Source: Paenibacillus vini (GTDB lineage Bacteria > Bacillota > Bacilli > Paenibacillales > Paenibacillaceae). From it: DNA of 64,000 nt. Below are positions 41,841 to 50,148 of this stretch, piece after piece. The notes beneath the pieces are model-generated. The model was not told the DNA's origin. It was given only the letters and a program-made list of their open reading frames with translations, and did not search any database. Numbering within the stretch: the first letter of the stretch is position 1; each line of letters starts with the position of its first letter. Made by a program: the position numbers and the translations under genes. The stretch lies in contig NZ_BOSL01000012.1 of NCBI RefSeq assembly GCF_018403325.1, forward strand, positions 108,116 to 172,115, given 5' to 3'.

Positions 41841-42046
41841 GTTCAAAAAGTCGGCTTTTCAGCACCGAGAAGGTTGGGAGAACCCGAAGAAGGAGGAACG
41901 GAGTGTAGGCAAAACCTACATGAGTGAAATGCTTCAAAAGGAAGCATGCATCGTAAGCATCCGCTCGGACTTCGAGGATGAACGCAAGATTCGACGTCGA
42001 TTTAACGACTTGAAATGCTTCGTGATCAAAAGATGACTTTTTGAAC
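41841..42046. mobile_element. 206-bp non-coding element with 12-bp terminal inverted repeats (MITE-like)
   Basis: It begins GTTCAAAAAGTC and ends GACTTTTTGAAC, exact inverted repeats, with no transposase inside. The interior is GA-rich on this strand (AACCCGAAGAAGGAGGAACGG) and includes an inverted pair TAGGCAAAACCTA. Single ends of the same family occur near 14463, 32018 and 41818. The size, inverted ends and scattered partial copies fit a miniature transposable or mobile intergenic repeat; no target-site duplication was identified. Confidence 0.65.
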
Positions 42047-42072
42047 TACCTCTTAAGGAAGGGTGGGGCCGG

Positions 42073-42732
42073 ATGCTGAGAAAAGATTACTTAGTCCGCA
42101 TGATCGAAGAAATGACCGAGATCATCGGCAAAGTATTTGATCTGAAGCAGCAGAAGAAATGGATCGAAGCTTTGTGGGAGCTTGATGAGCTATATAAAAA
42201 GCAATTCCGGCTGAATTCGCGTCTTATAGGATCCCTTGGAGCAAAGGATATAGTGGAGCTGATGCGAACCGGAGGGACCGTGGAGGCGGATAAATTGCAA
42301 AGCCTGGCCCGCCTGGTGAAGGAAGAGGGAGAGATTTATAGTCAAACGGGACAATCGGATGAATCCATTTTCCGCCTGATGAAGGCATTGCATTTATATT
42401 TAGCAGCGGGACAACATGGGACAGACCGTACCCTATGGAATTTGGACGGGGAAGTCCGCGAATTGCTGACCCGGCTTCAAGGCTACCGGCTTCCTCCGGA
42501 CACGGAACGGTTGCTGCTCTCTTATGAAGAAAGCGAAGGAAGATATGATCAGGCGGAAAATGCTCTCTACCGCTTGTTTCAGGATGGAGTCGCGACTAAA
42601 GAAGAAGGTATCGCTTTTTATGAGCGTTTGCTGTTAATTGACCGGGAAAGACTGGAACAGGGCGGATTGCCCGAGCAAGAAGTTCGGGAGGGGCTGCAGT
42701 CCTGGATGGCGGCGGCTCACGAAGAGAATTAA
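42073..42732 (+). CDS. DUF6483-like helical protein, unknown function
   Basis: A 219-residue, mostly helical soluble protein: MLRKDYLVRMIEEMTEIIGKVFDLKQQKKWIEALWELDELYKK, then 'LGAKDIVELMRTGGTVEADKLQSLARLVKEEGEIY'. Repeated amphipathic helices toward the end (PPDTERLLLSYEESEGRYDQAENALYRLF) look like TPR units. The N-terminal pattern is that of DUF6483 proteins in Paenibacillaceae, with no known role. GGAAGGGTGGGG precedes the ATG. It starts 27 bases after the 206-bp repeat element, which may carry its promoter. Confidence 0.75.
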   Translation: MLRKDYLVRMIEEMTEIIGKVFDLKQQKKWIEALWELDELYKKQFRLNSRLIGSLGAKDIVELMRTGGTVEADKLQSLARLVKEEGEIYSQTGQSDESIFRLMKALHLYLAAGQHGTDRTLWNLDGEVRELLTRLQGYRLPPDTERLLLSYEESEGRYDQAENALYRLFQDGVATKEEGIAFYERLLLIDRERLEQGGLPEQEVREGLQSWMAAAHEEN

Positions 42733-42820
42733 GATGCACTAAGGACTTGGCGTGCAGGCTTCTAACAGGAAAGAAGCCGCTGCCTTTTTATATTCGACAT
42801 GAAAGCGAGCGGACAGAATT

Positions 42821-44041
42821 ATGGAAGGATTACGTAATCTCATTCACCAAATATCGGAACAAGGCGGACTGATCTCCGCTACATTAAGTCAGCGCCGGAA
42901 AGCGGGAGAGGACGGATACACTAAAACCGTCATTAAGCCGGTCTTGCTGAAGGGGGCGCTGCACTACCAGTTTGCCAACCATTCCAGCAACAAGGTTGTT
43001 CATGAGAACATCCCGGCTGATTCGCTGGAAGACGGGGTGATGAAGCTGTTCGAGGAGACATTCCGACAGGGGTTGATATGCACCGCCGAAGCGGATTATC
43101 AAGTTCTGATCAGCAAGAAATATAAAGTGTCGATTTTAACGAAATCGCCGACCAAAAAGCCGGGCGTCCTCACGCATAACCGGGCTAAGCAGTACATTCT
43201 GCAAGAGGGCAAGCCTGTTCCTTTTTTGATCGAGCTGGGCATTATGAATTCCGAGGGCAAAGTGCTGGCAAAAAAATACGACAAGTTCAGGCAGATTAAT
43301 CGATTTCTCGAGATGGTTCAGGATGTGCTCCCTCATTTGCCGGAGGGACGGCCTCTTACCATCGTGGATTTCGGCTGCGGCAAGTCCTATTTGACGTTCG
43401 CGCTGTATCATTATTTGTCAGTAGAACTGCGAAAAGAGTTGAAAGTGGTCGGACTCGACCTGAAAGCGGATGTTATCGAACACTGCGGAATGCTGGCGAA
43501 AGACCTGAATTATCAAAATTTACGGTTCCTTGTCGGGGACATCGCGGATTATGACGAACTGAACCAGGTCGATATGGTCGTGACGCTGCACGCGTGCGAT
43601 ACGGCGACCGATGCAGCGTTGGAGAAGGCCGTCCGTTGGGGGGCTTCCGTCATCTTGTCCGTACCGTGCTGCCAGCACGAATTGTTCGGACAGATTAATA
43701 GCCCGGTGCTGGATCCGCTTTTGTCGCACGGAATTCTTAAGGAGCGCTTTTCCGCGTTGGCGACGGATGCCATTCGGGCGAAGCTGCTCGATATTATGGG
43801 CTACAAAACACAATTGCTTGAATTTATAGACATGGAACATACCCCAAAAAATATTTTAATCCGTGCGGTAAAAGCCAAAACTACCGATACGGACCGGTTA
43901 TGGCGCGAATATACGGAATTCCGGGATTTTCTGAAAGCCGAACCCTATCTGGAGAGAGCCTGCAAGGATTTACTTCCAGTAGCTGAGATAGCGACTGCGA
44001 CTCCTGCAGCGTCTGAAGCAGGCCGGACGGGCCAGCTGTAA
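42821..44041 (+). CDS. Class I SAM-dependent methyltransferase (PF13679/METTL25-like)
   Basis: A 406-residue protein. The N-terminal ~150 residues form an alpha/beta accessory domain ('LISKKYKVSILTKSPTKKPGVLTHNRAKQYILQEG'). The Rossmann methyltransferase core has motif I in 'PLTIVDFGCGKSYLTFALYHYL', an acidic second strand in 'KVVGLDLKADVIEHC', 'LVGDIADY', and 'MVVTLHACDTATDAAL' and 'ILSVPCCQHELF' (a Cys-Cys-Gln-His cluster). This combination is typical of the methyltransferase family often found with, or annotated near, RNA-modifying enzymes; the substrate is unknown. It follows a DUF6483-like gene at 88 bases. Confidence 0.85.
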   Translation: MEGLRNLIHQISEQGGLISATLSQRRKAGEDGYTKTVIKPVLLKGALHYQFANHSSNKVVHENIPADSLEDGVMKLFEETFRQGLICTAEADYQVLISKKYKVSILTKSPTKKPGVLTHNRAKQYILQEGKPVPFLIELGIMNSEGKVLAKKYDKFRQINRFLEMVQDVLPHLPEGRPLTIVDFGCGKSYLTFALYHYLSVELRKELKVVGLDLKADVIEHCGMLAKDLNYQNLRFLVGDIADYDELNQVDMVVTLHACDTATDAALEKAVRWGASVILSVPCCQHELFGQINSPVLDPLLSHGILKERFSALATDAIRAKLLDIMGYKTQLLEFIDMEHTPKNILIRAVKAKTTDTDRLWREYTEFRDFLKAEPYLERACKDLLPVAEIATATPAASEAGRTGQL

Positions 44042-44130
44042 AAAAGAATATGTCTCATCCCGGTCAAGACGATGGGAGAAGATGAGAAGTCTTTTCCGGG
44101 ATCGGTTTGCGGTTTGCGTCCAATGAATCA

Positions 44131-44159
44131 GGTCAACACTTTGAGTGTTGGCCTTTTTT
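44131..44159 (+). terminator. Terminator of the methyltransferase gene
   Basis: GGTCAACACT pairs with AGTGTTGGCC (one mismatch) around a 3-base loop, followed by six T. Confidence 0.88.
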
Positions 44160-44266
44160 GGTTATAGAATTAATAAGTTTTAACGTTAGCGGATTTGCAC
44201 GTCAGGGGAGAACGAATAACGGGCTGGATGAGAATTAAAAAAAGCGCTGTGAACGGAGTGGAGTAA

Positions 44267-46540
44267 ATGCGGGGAGTAATCTTTTCAAAGCTCGGAACGA
44301 TATCGCTGCCTGCGGCTATTTTGATTACGTCTATCGTTGTTTGCGCTACCGGCGGAATGTTCTTTGTTGATTCCATCCACATACTTCTACTGGTTTCACT
44401 TTGGCTTATAGCAGGAGCAATAGCGGCAGGGGCAGCAACAGGATATAGGATCTCCGGAACGCTTGGATACAAGGAGTCGCTGCCCTTATCGTCGCCTTTG
44501 CCATCTCCATTACCATTTCCAACGAGGGAAAGGAATTCAATCTGGGAATTAGGGCTGGTATCCGGTCCTTTTGTGATCGCTTTGCTTTACTCTGTCCGAT
44601 TGTTGAATCATCCGGTGTCTTATCAGGCGACAATGATGTCGGTTCTATGCTGGCTGTTTTATGGTTGCTTTGGGATCGCGCTGAAAAGCTTCGGCACACT
44701 AACAGGGAGCGGGCGTTTTATGGAGAGAGGCTGGCTGCTCCTTACCGGCGGGCTTGCCGTTACCTCGCTGGCCGCCGTCTACGGGGGGCTATCGCTGCCT
44801 GGCGCGATCCTGCGCACAGAAGATCGCGAACTGGCGGCGGCAGGGGCCAGGCTGGGCGGTCTATTACAGTACCCGAACACGTTCGGTGCTGTCATGGCTG
44901 CCGCGATGCTGGAGCGGCTGACCGCCTTGGCCCGCTTGCCCGGCGCGGCCTTTACACGGGCAGCAGGCTGGCGGGGTTACTGGACCGGCGTTCTGGCGCC
45001 GGTCTTCGCCCTTTGCCTGCTGCTGTCGGAATCGCGCGGCGCGCTGGCCGCCGCAGCCGCCGGTTGGGCGGCGGGCTGCCTGCTGCTGCGCGGCCGTGAA
45101 CGGCTGCGCTATGCGCTGCAGTCCGGCGTGGCCGCGGGAGCGGGCGCGCTGCTCGCCGCCCAGCTCGCCGCCGCGCAGCTGGCGCCGCCGGCGCTGCCCG
45201 GACTGCTGTCGCTGGCCGCCGTACTGGCGGCCGCGATCGCGCTGTCCGGGCTGGCGGCACGCGCCGCGACGCCGGAGCGCGCCCGCGGGCAGCGCGCGGG
45301 CCACCGCCGCGCCGTGCCACGGCACCGGCGGCACCGGCGCCACGCGGCGGCAGCGCTGCTGGGCGCCGCGGCGCTTGCGGCCGGCGCCGTGCTGGCGGCT
45401 GCCGGCGGCCTGCCGTGGCGGCTCACCCGCGCCGCCACGCTGTTCGCGCGCGGCGAGCTGTACGCCGACGCCCTGCGGATGCTGCGCGAAGCCCCCTGGT
45501 TCGGGCTAGGAGGGGATGTCTGGCGGACGATGTTCCGCAGCATCCAGAGCCGCCCTTACGTGGGCAGCGAAGTGCACAGCGGCTACCTCGATTTCGCGCT
45601 GGATCTGGGCATCGTCGGCCTTGCGGTTATGCTCTGCTGGCTAGGCGTCATCGCCGCTGCCTTATACCGATCTAACCGGCGCCTCCTGCCGGCCCTTTGT
45701 GTGCTTTTGCTGCACAGCGCCATTGATTTTGATATGAGCTACGGGTTCTTTTGGCTGCTGATCTTGTGGCTGGAGGCATGGAGGGCGAACAGTTCGTCGG
45801 AGCGGCCTTCGTGTGATCCCAAGCTATTCCGATCCAATCGCCCGGGGCTTGTCCTCGTCCCTTCTCTTGTTCGTTCGCATGCCGCCCAGGCCCGCCTCCG
45901 TGCGGTGATGATGGCCTTCCTAGCGCTGGTTCTGCTGGCCGGCGGCATCAGCGGACTGCGTCAAGCGGAAAGCCTGCGCATGCAGCGCCTGGCTGCGTCA
46001 GCCTCCGAAGCCGCCCGTCCGGCCGAGGCGGTCCGGCTGCTGGAGCGGGCTGTCGCCTTGGCTCCTGCGCGGGCGCAAGCCCGCCTGGCCCTGGCTGCCG
46101 TCTTGCCTCCGGCCGAGGCGGCCGAAGTGCTTCGCCGCGGAATGGCCTATGAACGAGGCCATCCCGGCTTGGAGCTTGCGCTCGGTTTGTCCCTCGCGAA
46201 GCAGGGCGACCCCGCGGCTCTGACTCATCTCCGCCGGGCCGCGGAACTGGACCGGTACAGCCGTGCTGTGCAGACGGCCGCGCTGCGGGGAATCAGCCTG
46301 CTGGTTGACAGGCTGGACGCGGACGGCAGGACGGAACAGTCCCGCCTGGCCGCAGCCGAAGGCATAAAGGCTTACCGCAGCTATGTCCTGCTGGCCGAAC
46401 GAGCTCGGGAGGGCCGCGATGACCGTGATTTCCGCCTAACCCGTGAGGCGGTTTCCCTGGCGATATTGCTGGAGGCGCGTGGGGGCGTTCCAAGTTCATA
46501 TTTTCCAGAGCCAGCGGAGAGCCTTTCGGATCGCTTTTAA
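44267..46540 (+). CDS. O-antigen ligase/polymerase-like membrane protein with C-terminal TPR-like region
   Basis: A 757-residue protein with about 10-12 membrane helices over residues ~5-500. 'LQYPNTFGAVMAAAM' and 'LCLLLSESRGALAAAAAGW' (S-R-G) lie in the middle, and the large outside loop ends in 'GSEVHSGYLDFALDLGIVGLAVML', the H-x4..LD..LE.GI.G pattern of Wzy/WaaL ligases. Residues ~560-730 are Ala/Arg-rich helical repeats (TPR-like). The middle (about 44.9-45.5 kb) is extremely GC- and Ala-rich, with an Arg/His stretch (RGQRAGHRRAVPRHRRHRR), unlike the flanks. It may join or polymerise cell-surface glycans; no glycan gene cluster lies nearby. RBS: AACGGAGTGGAG. Confidence 0.78.
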   Translation: MRGVIFSKLGTISLPAAILITSIVVCATGGMFFVDSIHILLLVSLWLIAGAIAAGAATGYRISGTLGYKESLPLSSPLPSPLPFPTRERNSIWELGLVSGPFVIALLYSVRLLNHPVSYQATMMSVLCWLFYGCFGIALKSFGTLTGSGRFMERGWLLLTGGLAVTSLAAVYGGLSLPGAILRTEDRELAAAGARLGGLLQYPNTFGAVMAAAMLERLTALARLPGAAFTRAAGWRGYWTGVLAPVFALCLLLSESRGALAAAAAGWAAGCLLLRGRERLRYALQSGVAAGAGALLAAQLAAAQLAPPALPGLLSLAAVLAAAIALSGLAARAATPERARGQRAGHRRAVPRHRRHRRHAAAALLGAAALAAGAVLAAAGGLPWRLTRAATLFARGELYADALRMLREAPWFGLGGDVWRTMFRSIQSRPYVGSEVHSGYLDFALDLGIVGLAVMLCWLGVIAAALYRSNRRLLPALCVLLLHSAIDFDMSYGFFWLLILWLEAWRANSSSERPSCDPKLFRSNRPGLVLVPSLVRSHAAQARLRAVMMAFLALVLLAGGISGLRQAESLRMQRLAASASEAARPAEAVRLLERAVALAPARAQARLALAAVLPPAEAAEVLRRGMAYERGHPGLELALGLSLAKQGDPAALTHLRRAAELDRYSRAVQTAALRGISLLVDRLDADGRTEQSRLAAAEGIKAYRSYVLLAERAREGRDDRDFRLTREAVSLAILLEARGGVPSSYFPEPAESLSDRF

Positions 46541-46696
46541 GAGGTTTGATTTAGAAGCGGTATAGACCTGCCCGGCATCGAAGCTTGAATTCGGCCATCG
46601 CTTCATCGGCAACCCGCTTGGTATGGACTAACCGATCATTGCCGGGCGGCCCAGCCGACTGTTCCCTGATTATACCCTCAGTACTTCCGCTATCTT

Positions 46697-47008
46697 TTAT
46701 CCGCCGAATGCGCTTCGGAAAGCGCGGGAGAGCGTTTCGCGGTCAACCTGCCATAGCTCGGCCAGCTCGGCGCTGACCGCTTCATCCCACCAGTCGGCGA
46801 GCACCTTTCGGTTGCTGGTGTGTTCAGCAATCCACATAAGATTGCCGATCACTTTTTTGTAATAGAGCTCTTCTCCTTCTCGGATCCGTTCCTCGGGGAT
46901 GTACACACCGAGCCGCTTAACTGTCCGATACAGCTCTTTGCTGCATCCGCGGCGGATTTTACGCGGCGTAGGGAGCGGAGAAGCGTGCTTTCCGGGCTTG
47001 TTATTCAT
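46697..47008 (-). CDS. Conserved-looking small protein, function not recognised
   Basis: A 103-residue basic then acidic protein: MNNKPGKHASPLPTPRKIRR, GCSKELYRTVKRLGVYIPEE, 'RIREGEELYYKKVIGNLMWIAEHT', 'KVLADWWDEAVSAELAELWQVDRETLSRAF'. No membrane segment or catalytic motif is seen; the Trp-rich C-terminal helices suggest a small helical bundle. AGGAGGCAGTCAC precedes the ATG, a strong site that fixes this start over the upstream one at 47086. It is divergent from the DedA gene. Confidence 0.7.
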   Translation of the reverse strand: MNNKPGKHASPLPTPRKIRRGCSKELYRTVKRLGVYIPEERIREGEELYYKKVIGNLMWIAEHTSNRKVLADWWDEAVSAELAELWQVDRETLSRAFRSAFGG

Positions 47009-47175
47009 GTGACTGCCTCCTTTCTCCCAACATATGCTCAGGGCGCAAGGCGGGACACCAGTCACTCTATCCAAAGTAGAATGCATGTCCCCGGCTATGA
47101 TAGAATAGACTGGAGAATAGAGGTTTTTGAACGTGCTTAATATGCTTAATACGTTTAGGGAGAGAGGACTTCGCG

Positions 47176-47790
47176 GTGGAGTGGATTTCTAGTGTAGTTG
47201 CAACATTATTCGAGTGGATTCAGCAATTGGGGTATTTCGGCATTATGCTCGGCCTTATGATCGAGGTCATTCCAAGTGAGATCGTGCTTGCTTACGGAGG
47301 ATATCTCGTTCATGGGGGACATATCAATTTTGTGGGCGCCGTGTTCTTCGGCGTCGTCGGCGGGGTGATTGCCCAGCTGTTTATTTACTGGATCGGAAGA
47401 TATGGCGGACGGCCTATATTGGAGCGTTTCGGCAAATATATTTTGATTCAAAAAAAACATATCGATGTTTCCGAGGCATGGTTCCTGAAATACGGCCCCG
47501 GCGTAATTTTTACGGCCCGGTTCATCCCGGTTGCCAGACATGCGATCTCCATACCCGCAGGGATGGCCAAAATGCCGGTGGGTAAATTCCTGATGTTGAC
47601 CACGTTAGCGGTCATTCCCTGGTCCATACTTTTCGTATACTTGGGCATGCTGCTCGGCGAGAACTGGGAGCATATCGATGAAAAAGCAGGTCCGTATATT
47701 ATGCCGATTCTTCTTGTCGCCCTGGCCTTGTTGATTGTGTACGTGCTTGTGAAATGGTTTGGTTCTTCCAGAAAGAAAGGAGATGCCTAA
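47176..47790 (+). CDS. DedA/SNARE-associated family membrane protein
   Basis: A 204-residue DedA-family protein. The N-terminal 'WIQQLGYFGIMLGLMIEVIPSEIVLAYGGYLVHGG' contains the membrane-embedded acidic E..PSE region, then 'FFGVVGGVIAQLFIYWIGRYGGRPILERFGKY' and 'FTARFIPVARHAISIPAGMAKMPVGKFL' (the F-x-R-x3-R-x5-G motif). Three or four further helices follow. DedA proteins flip lipids such as undecaprenyl phosphate or phosphatidylethanolamine and support proton-motive-force homeostasis. It starts at GTG and ends directly before the thioredoxin-like gene (0-base gap), forming an operon with it and an MBL hydrolase. Confidence 0.9.
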   Translation: MEWISSVVATLFEWIQQLGYFGIMLGLMIEVIPSEIVLAYGGYLVHGGHINFVGAVFFGVVGGVIAQLFIYWIGRYGGRPILERFGKYILIQKKHIDVSEAWFLKYGPGVIFTARFIPVARHAISIPAGMAKMPVGKFLMLTTLAVIPWSILFVYLGMLLGENWEHIDEKAGPYIMPILLVALALLIVYVLVKWFGSSRKKGDA

Positions 47791-48357
47791 ATGAGCGTAA
47801 ACGTAGCTTACAAATTCGGTAAAGGAATAACTCCCCGTCAATTTATGGAGGGGATGGAGCGGAACAAGGAGGCTTTCTCGCAAGGATATGAGAACTTTGC
47901 TTGGGTAAGCGATGAGGATCGCGAATTTTTTGAAAGCTTGAATTTCCGCGATGATATTCGCGTTTTGATTCTGGCTGCCGATTGGTGCGGCGATGTCGTG
48001 CGCAGCGTGCCGGTCGTTTTTCGGGCGCTTGAAGTATCGGGCTTAAAGACGGAAGTGCTGATTCTGGAAGATCATCAGGATCTGATGGATCACTTTTTGA
48101 CGATGGGTGGCCGTTCCGTTCCGATCATCATTTTCGCGGATACGGGCGGGCATGTGCTGGGGCAATGGGGTCCGCGTCCTGCGCATGTACAGGCCTTGAT
48201 GGTTGAATTCAAACAAGACAATCCGGACCGTGAAGCCTCGGATTACGAAGAAAAAATCGGAGTCGTCCGGAAACGGATGGCTGAAAAATATGAGGAAGGA
48301 GCCGGGGTAAAGAAATCGGTGGTTACCGAACTTCGCACACTGATCTCCGGAATGTAG
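47791..48357 (+). CDS. Thioredoxin-fold protein with a single active-site cysteine
   Basis: A 188-residue protein. The thioredoxin fold is visible in 'DDIRVLILAADWCGDVVRSVPVVFRAL', 'TEVLILEDHQDLMDHFLTMGGRSVPIIIFAD' (cis-Pro after SV) and the central strands. The active site reads W-C-G-D-V, so the second Cys of CxxC is missing. It may act as a monothiol enzyme or in binding rather than disulfide reduction. The ATG follows AAAGGAGATGCCTAA, overlapping the DedA stop region. An MBL-fold gene follows after seven bases. Confidence 0.85.
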   Translation: MSVNVAYKFGKGITPRQFMEGMERNKEAFSQGYENFAWVSDEDREFFESLNFRDDIRVLILAADWCGDVVRSVPVVFRALEVSGLKTEVLILEDHQDLMDHFLTMGGRSVPIIIFADTGGHVLGQWGPRPAHVQALMVEFKQDNPDREASDYEEKIGVVRKRMAEKYEEGAGVKKSVVTELRTLISGM

Positions 48358-48363
48358 GACGCC

Positions 48364-48990
48364 ATGCTAAAGATAGAGAGTTTCTCCCTGGGACCGCTTC
48401 AGACCAATGCTTACCTGCTGCGGGGGGAAGATGAGAACCGTGCTGTGATTATAGATCCGGGGTCGAATCCGGGACCGCTGCTTCGTAAGATTGAGGGACT
48501 GGAGATCGAAGCGATTTTGCTGACCCATGCCCACTTCGATCATATCGGAAGCGTGGATGAAATCCGCAAGCTGAAGGGCTGTCCCGTATATCTTCATCCG
48601 TTGGAAAGCGAGTGGCTGACGACGCCGAAATTGAACGGCTCACTAATGTGGCCTGACGTAACAGGACCGGTCGTCACGGATCCCGCCGAATTCGATTTGG
48701 CTCAGGGACAGAAGCTCTCCCTGATTGGTCATGAATTCACGGTCTATCATACGCCGGGCCATTCGCCGGGCGGCGTGAGTTTTCTGTGCGGCAGTGATCT
48801 GTTCTCGGGCGATTGCCTGTTCAAAATGGGCGTTGGGCGTACCGATCTTCCCGGTGGCCGTGAGGTGGACCTGTATAATTCGATCAGAGGAACGCTTTTC
48901 CGGTTTCCAGATGATACGAAAGTGTATCCGGGCCACGGGCCTAAAACTACCATCGGCTACGAAAAAGCGAACAATCCTTACGTGTCCTGA
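48364..48990 (+). CDS. MBL-fold hydrolase, glyoxalase II-like (YqgX-type)
   Basis: A 208-residue metallo-beta-lactamase-fold enzyme. Metal ligands are in 'AILLTHAHFDHIGSVDEI' (HxHxDH), 'VYHTPGHSPGGVSFL' (His), 'SGDCLFKMGVGRTD' (Asp) and 'KVYPGHGPKTTIGYE' (final His). It is shorter than true glyoxalase II and lacks its C-terminal substrate domain, matching Bacillus YqgX, a hydrolase in methylglyoxal/bacillithiol detoxification. It is last in the DedA-thioredoxin-like-MBL cluster. Confidence 0.88.
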   Translation: MLKIESFSLGPLQTNAYLLRGEDENRAVIIDPGSNPGPLLRKIEGLEIEAILLTHAHFDHIGSVDEIRKLKGCPVYLHPLESEWLTTPKLNGSLMWPDVTGPVVTDPAEFDLAQGQKLSLIGHEFTVYHTPGHSPGGVSFLCGSDLFSGDCLFKMGVGRTDLPGGREVDLYNSIRGTLFRFPDDTKVYPGHGPKTTIGYEKANNPYVS

Positions 48991-49025
48991 CGCTATCCTG
49001 ACGTATAAAGTGCTTTTACAACAAA

Positions 49026-49048
49026 TTTTTGCACAAAAAGTGCAAAAA
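49026..49048. repeat. Small perfect palindrome
   Basis: TTTTTGCAC and GTGCAAAAA flank AAAAA, placed 40 bases after the MBL gene. It could be an operator or a weak terminator without a proper T-tract. Confidence 0.4.
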
Positions 49049-49113
49049 TGCTGGACAACAACGCTTCACTTTGCTAAAATCAAGTCATTAAATATTTGTA
49101 ACCTTTGCGAAGC

Positions 49114-49152
49114 ACGCAAGCTGCGGAATCATCCCGGTTTGCGTTCTTTTTT
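49114..49152 (+). terminator. Possible terminator of the DedA operon
   Basis: ACGCAA pairs with TTGCGT around an 18-base loop that itself has CGG/CCG pairing, followed by TCTTTTTT. Confidence 0.55.
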
Positions 49153-49177
49153 ATGTATGGGTCAATAGAATGAAGGA

Positions 49178-49207
49178 GATCGCCGATCAGGGCGGTCTTT
49201 TTTTATT
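49178..49207 (+). terminator. Terminator upstream of the sigY operon
   Basis: GATCGCC pairs with GGCGGTC around GATCAG, followed by TTTTTTT. It isolates the sigY promoter from readthrough. Confidence 0.75.
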
Positions 49208-49222
49208 ATTTTTATTTTGCTC

Positions 49223-49250
49223 TGAACGATTCCCTAGTCTCAGTCGTATT
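49223..49250 (+). promoter_or_regulatory. SigY-type autoregulatory promoter
   Basis: TGAACG, 16 bases, CGTATT. Bacillus subtilis SigY recognises a TGAACG/CGTC-type promoter before its own operon, and the position here, 34 bases before the sigma gene, is equivalent. Confidence 0.7.
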
Positions 49251-49283
49251 ACATATGTTTAACGGAAGCAAAAGGGGTGTGAA

Positions 49284-49820
49284 ATGTCACAGGAAAGGGA
49301 AAGGGCGCTGATTCAACAAGCTCAAAGAGGAGATTCCGCAGCCCTCGCATCGCTGATTCATGAGCATTATTCTTTTGTGTTTAAATATTTGGTCAAAGTA
49401 TCGATGGACCCCAAAATGGCGGAGGACCTGGCTCAGGATACGATGATACGGTGCATGGAGAACATAGGGCGCTACGATGGATCATCTTTATTTTCCTCTT
49501 GGCTGATTACGATCGCTACCCGCCTGTTTATCGACAAGACCCGTCGAAAAAAACGGGAGAACAGCTGGATGAAACAGGAGGAAAACGCCAGGAGACTGCG
49601 CTGGAATTATGAGAGTCAGCAAGAGGATTGGACCGATCTGCTGGATCTCATGTCACGATTGCCAGCCGATCAACGGATCGCTATCTTGCTCAAGCATTAT
49701 TACGGATATACCTATGATGAAATCGGGACGCTATTAGGCATACCTGCCGGCACGGCTAAATCCCGAGTATCCTGCGGATTGACCGAATTAAGGAAGGAGG
49801 CTGTACGGCATGAGAGATAA
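49284..49820 (+). CDS. sigY: ECF sigma factor, SigY type
   Basis: A 178-residue ECF sigma factor. Region 2 (~10-85) includes 'AEDLAQDTMIRCMENIGRYDGSSLFSSWLITIATRLFIDKTRRKKR'. Region 4 (~120-172) includes 'LMSRLPADQRIAILLKHYYGYTYDEIGTLLGIPAGTAKSRVSCGLTELRK'. The identification as SigY rests on gene order: it is followed by proteins matching YxlC, YxlD, YxlE, YxlF and YxlG, as in the B. subtilis sigY operon, and preceded by a matching promoter. The next gene overlaps its stop by 11 bases. Confidence 0.88.
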   Translation: MSQERERALIQQAQRGDSAALASLIHEHYSFVFKYLVKVSMDPKMAEDLAQDTMIRCMENIGRYDGSSLFSSWLITIATRLFIDKTRRKKRENSWMKQEENARRLRWNYESQQEDWTDLLDLMSRLPADQRIAILLKHYYGYTYDEIGTLLGIPAGTAKSRVSCGLTELRKEAVRHER

Positions 49821-50148
49821 GGAAATCGATGACGAGTTCGAAACACGGCTTATTCAGGAGTTGTCCGGAGAATGGAACCGGATGGACAAGTTGGTTCCGC
49901 CTAGCTTGGATCTCCCGCCCTCAGCATGGGAACAAAGAATTCAAGCGGTATGGAGGGAAAAGAAGCGGACAGAAAAAAGGGAAAACCTTCTGTTCTTGCT
50001 GATTGCGCTGACCGTGATAGGTGGATGTTTGTTTGTGTACAGCTACCCCTATGTCTACGCGATTGTTCAAGGGCTTGGGTTAGCCGTGGCCGTCGGCGTT
50101 GTCGCCGTGACCGTTTTTTCGAGGAAGGGAAAACGGCATGAATTCTGA
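49810..50148 (+). CDS. yxlC: YxlC-like anti-sigma-Y factor component
   Basis: A 112-residue protein. A cytoplasmic N-terminus (~1-60, MRDKEIDDEFETRLIQELSGEWNRMDKLVPPSLDLPPSAWEQRI) precedes two membrane helices (~63-80 and ~86-103) and a basic tail. In B. subtilis YxlC with YxlD holds SigY inactive. The order, overlap with the sigma gene and topology match. The N-terminal segment is the likely sigma-binding part, though no zinc-binding motif is present. Confidence 0.78.
   Translation: MRDKEIDDEFETRLIQELSGEWNRMDKLVPPSLDLPPSAWEQRIQAVWREKKRTEKRENLLFLLIALTVIGGCLFVYSYPYVYAIVQGLGLAVAVGVVAVTVFSRKGKRHEF

Noticed and set aside
45096-45675. Overlapping Arg/Pro-rich frames on both strands within the GC-rich part of the O-antigen-ligase-like gene
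   Set aside because: High GC removes stop codons from all frames; only the frame continuous with the membrane helices and ligase motif is credible.
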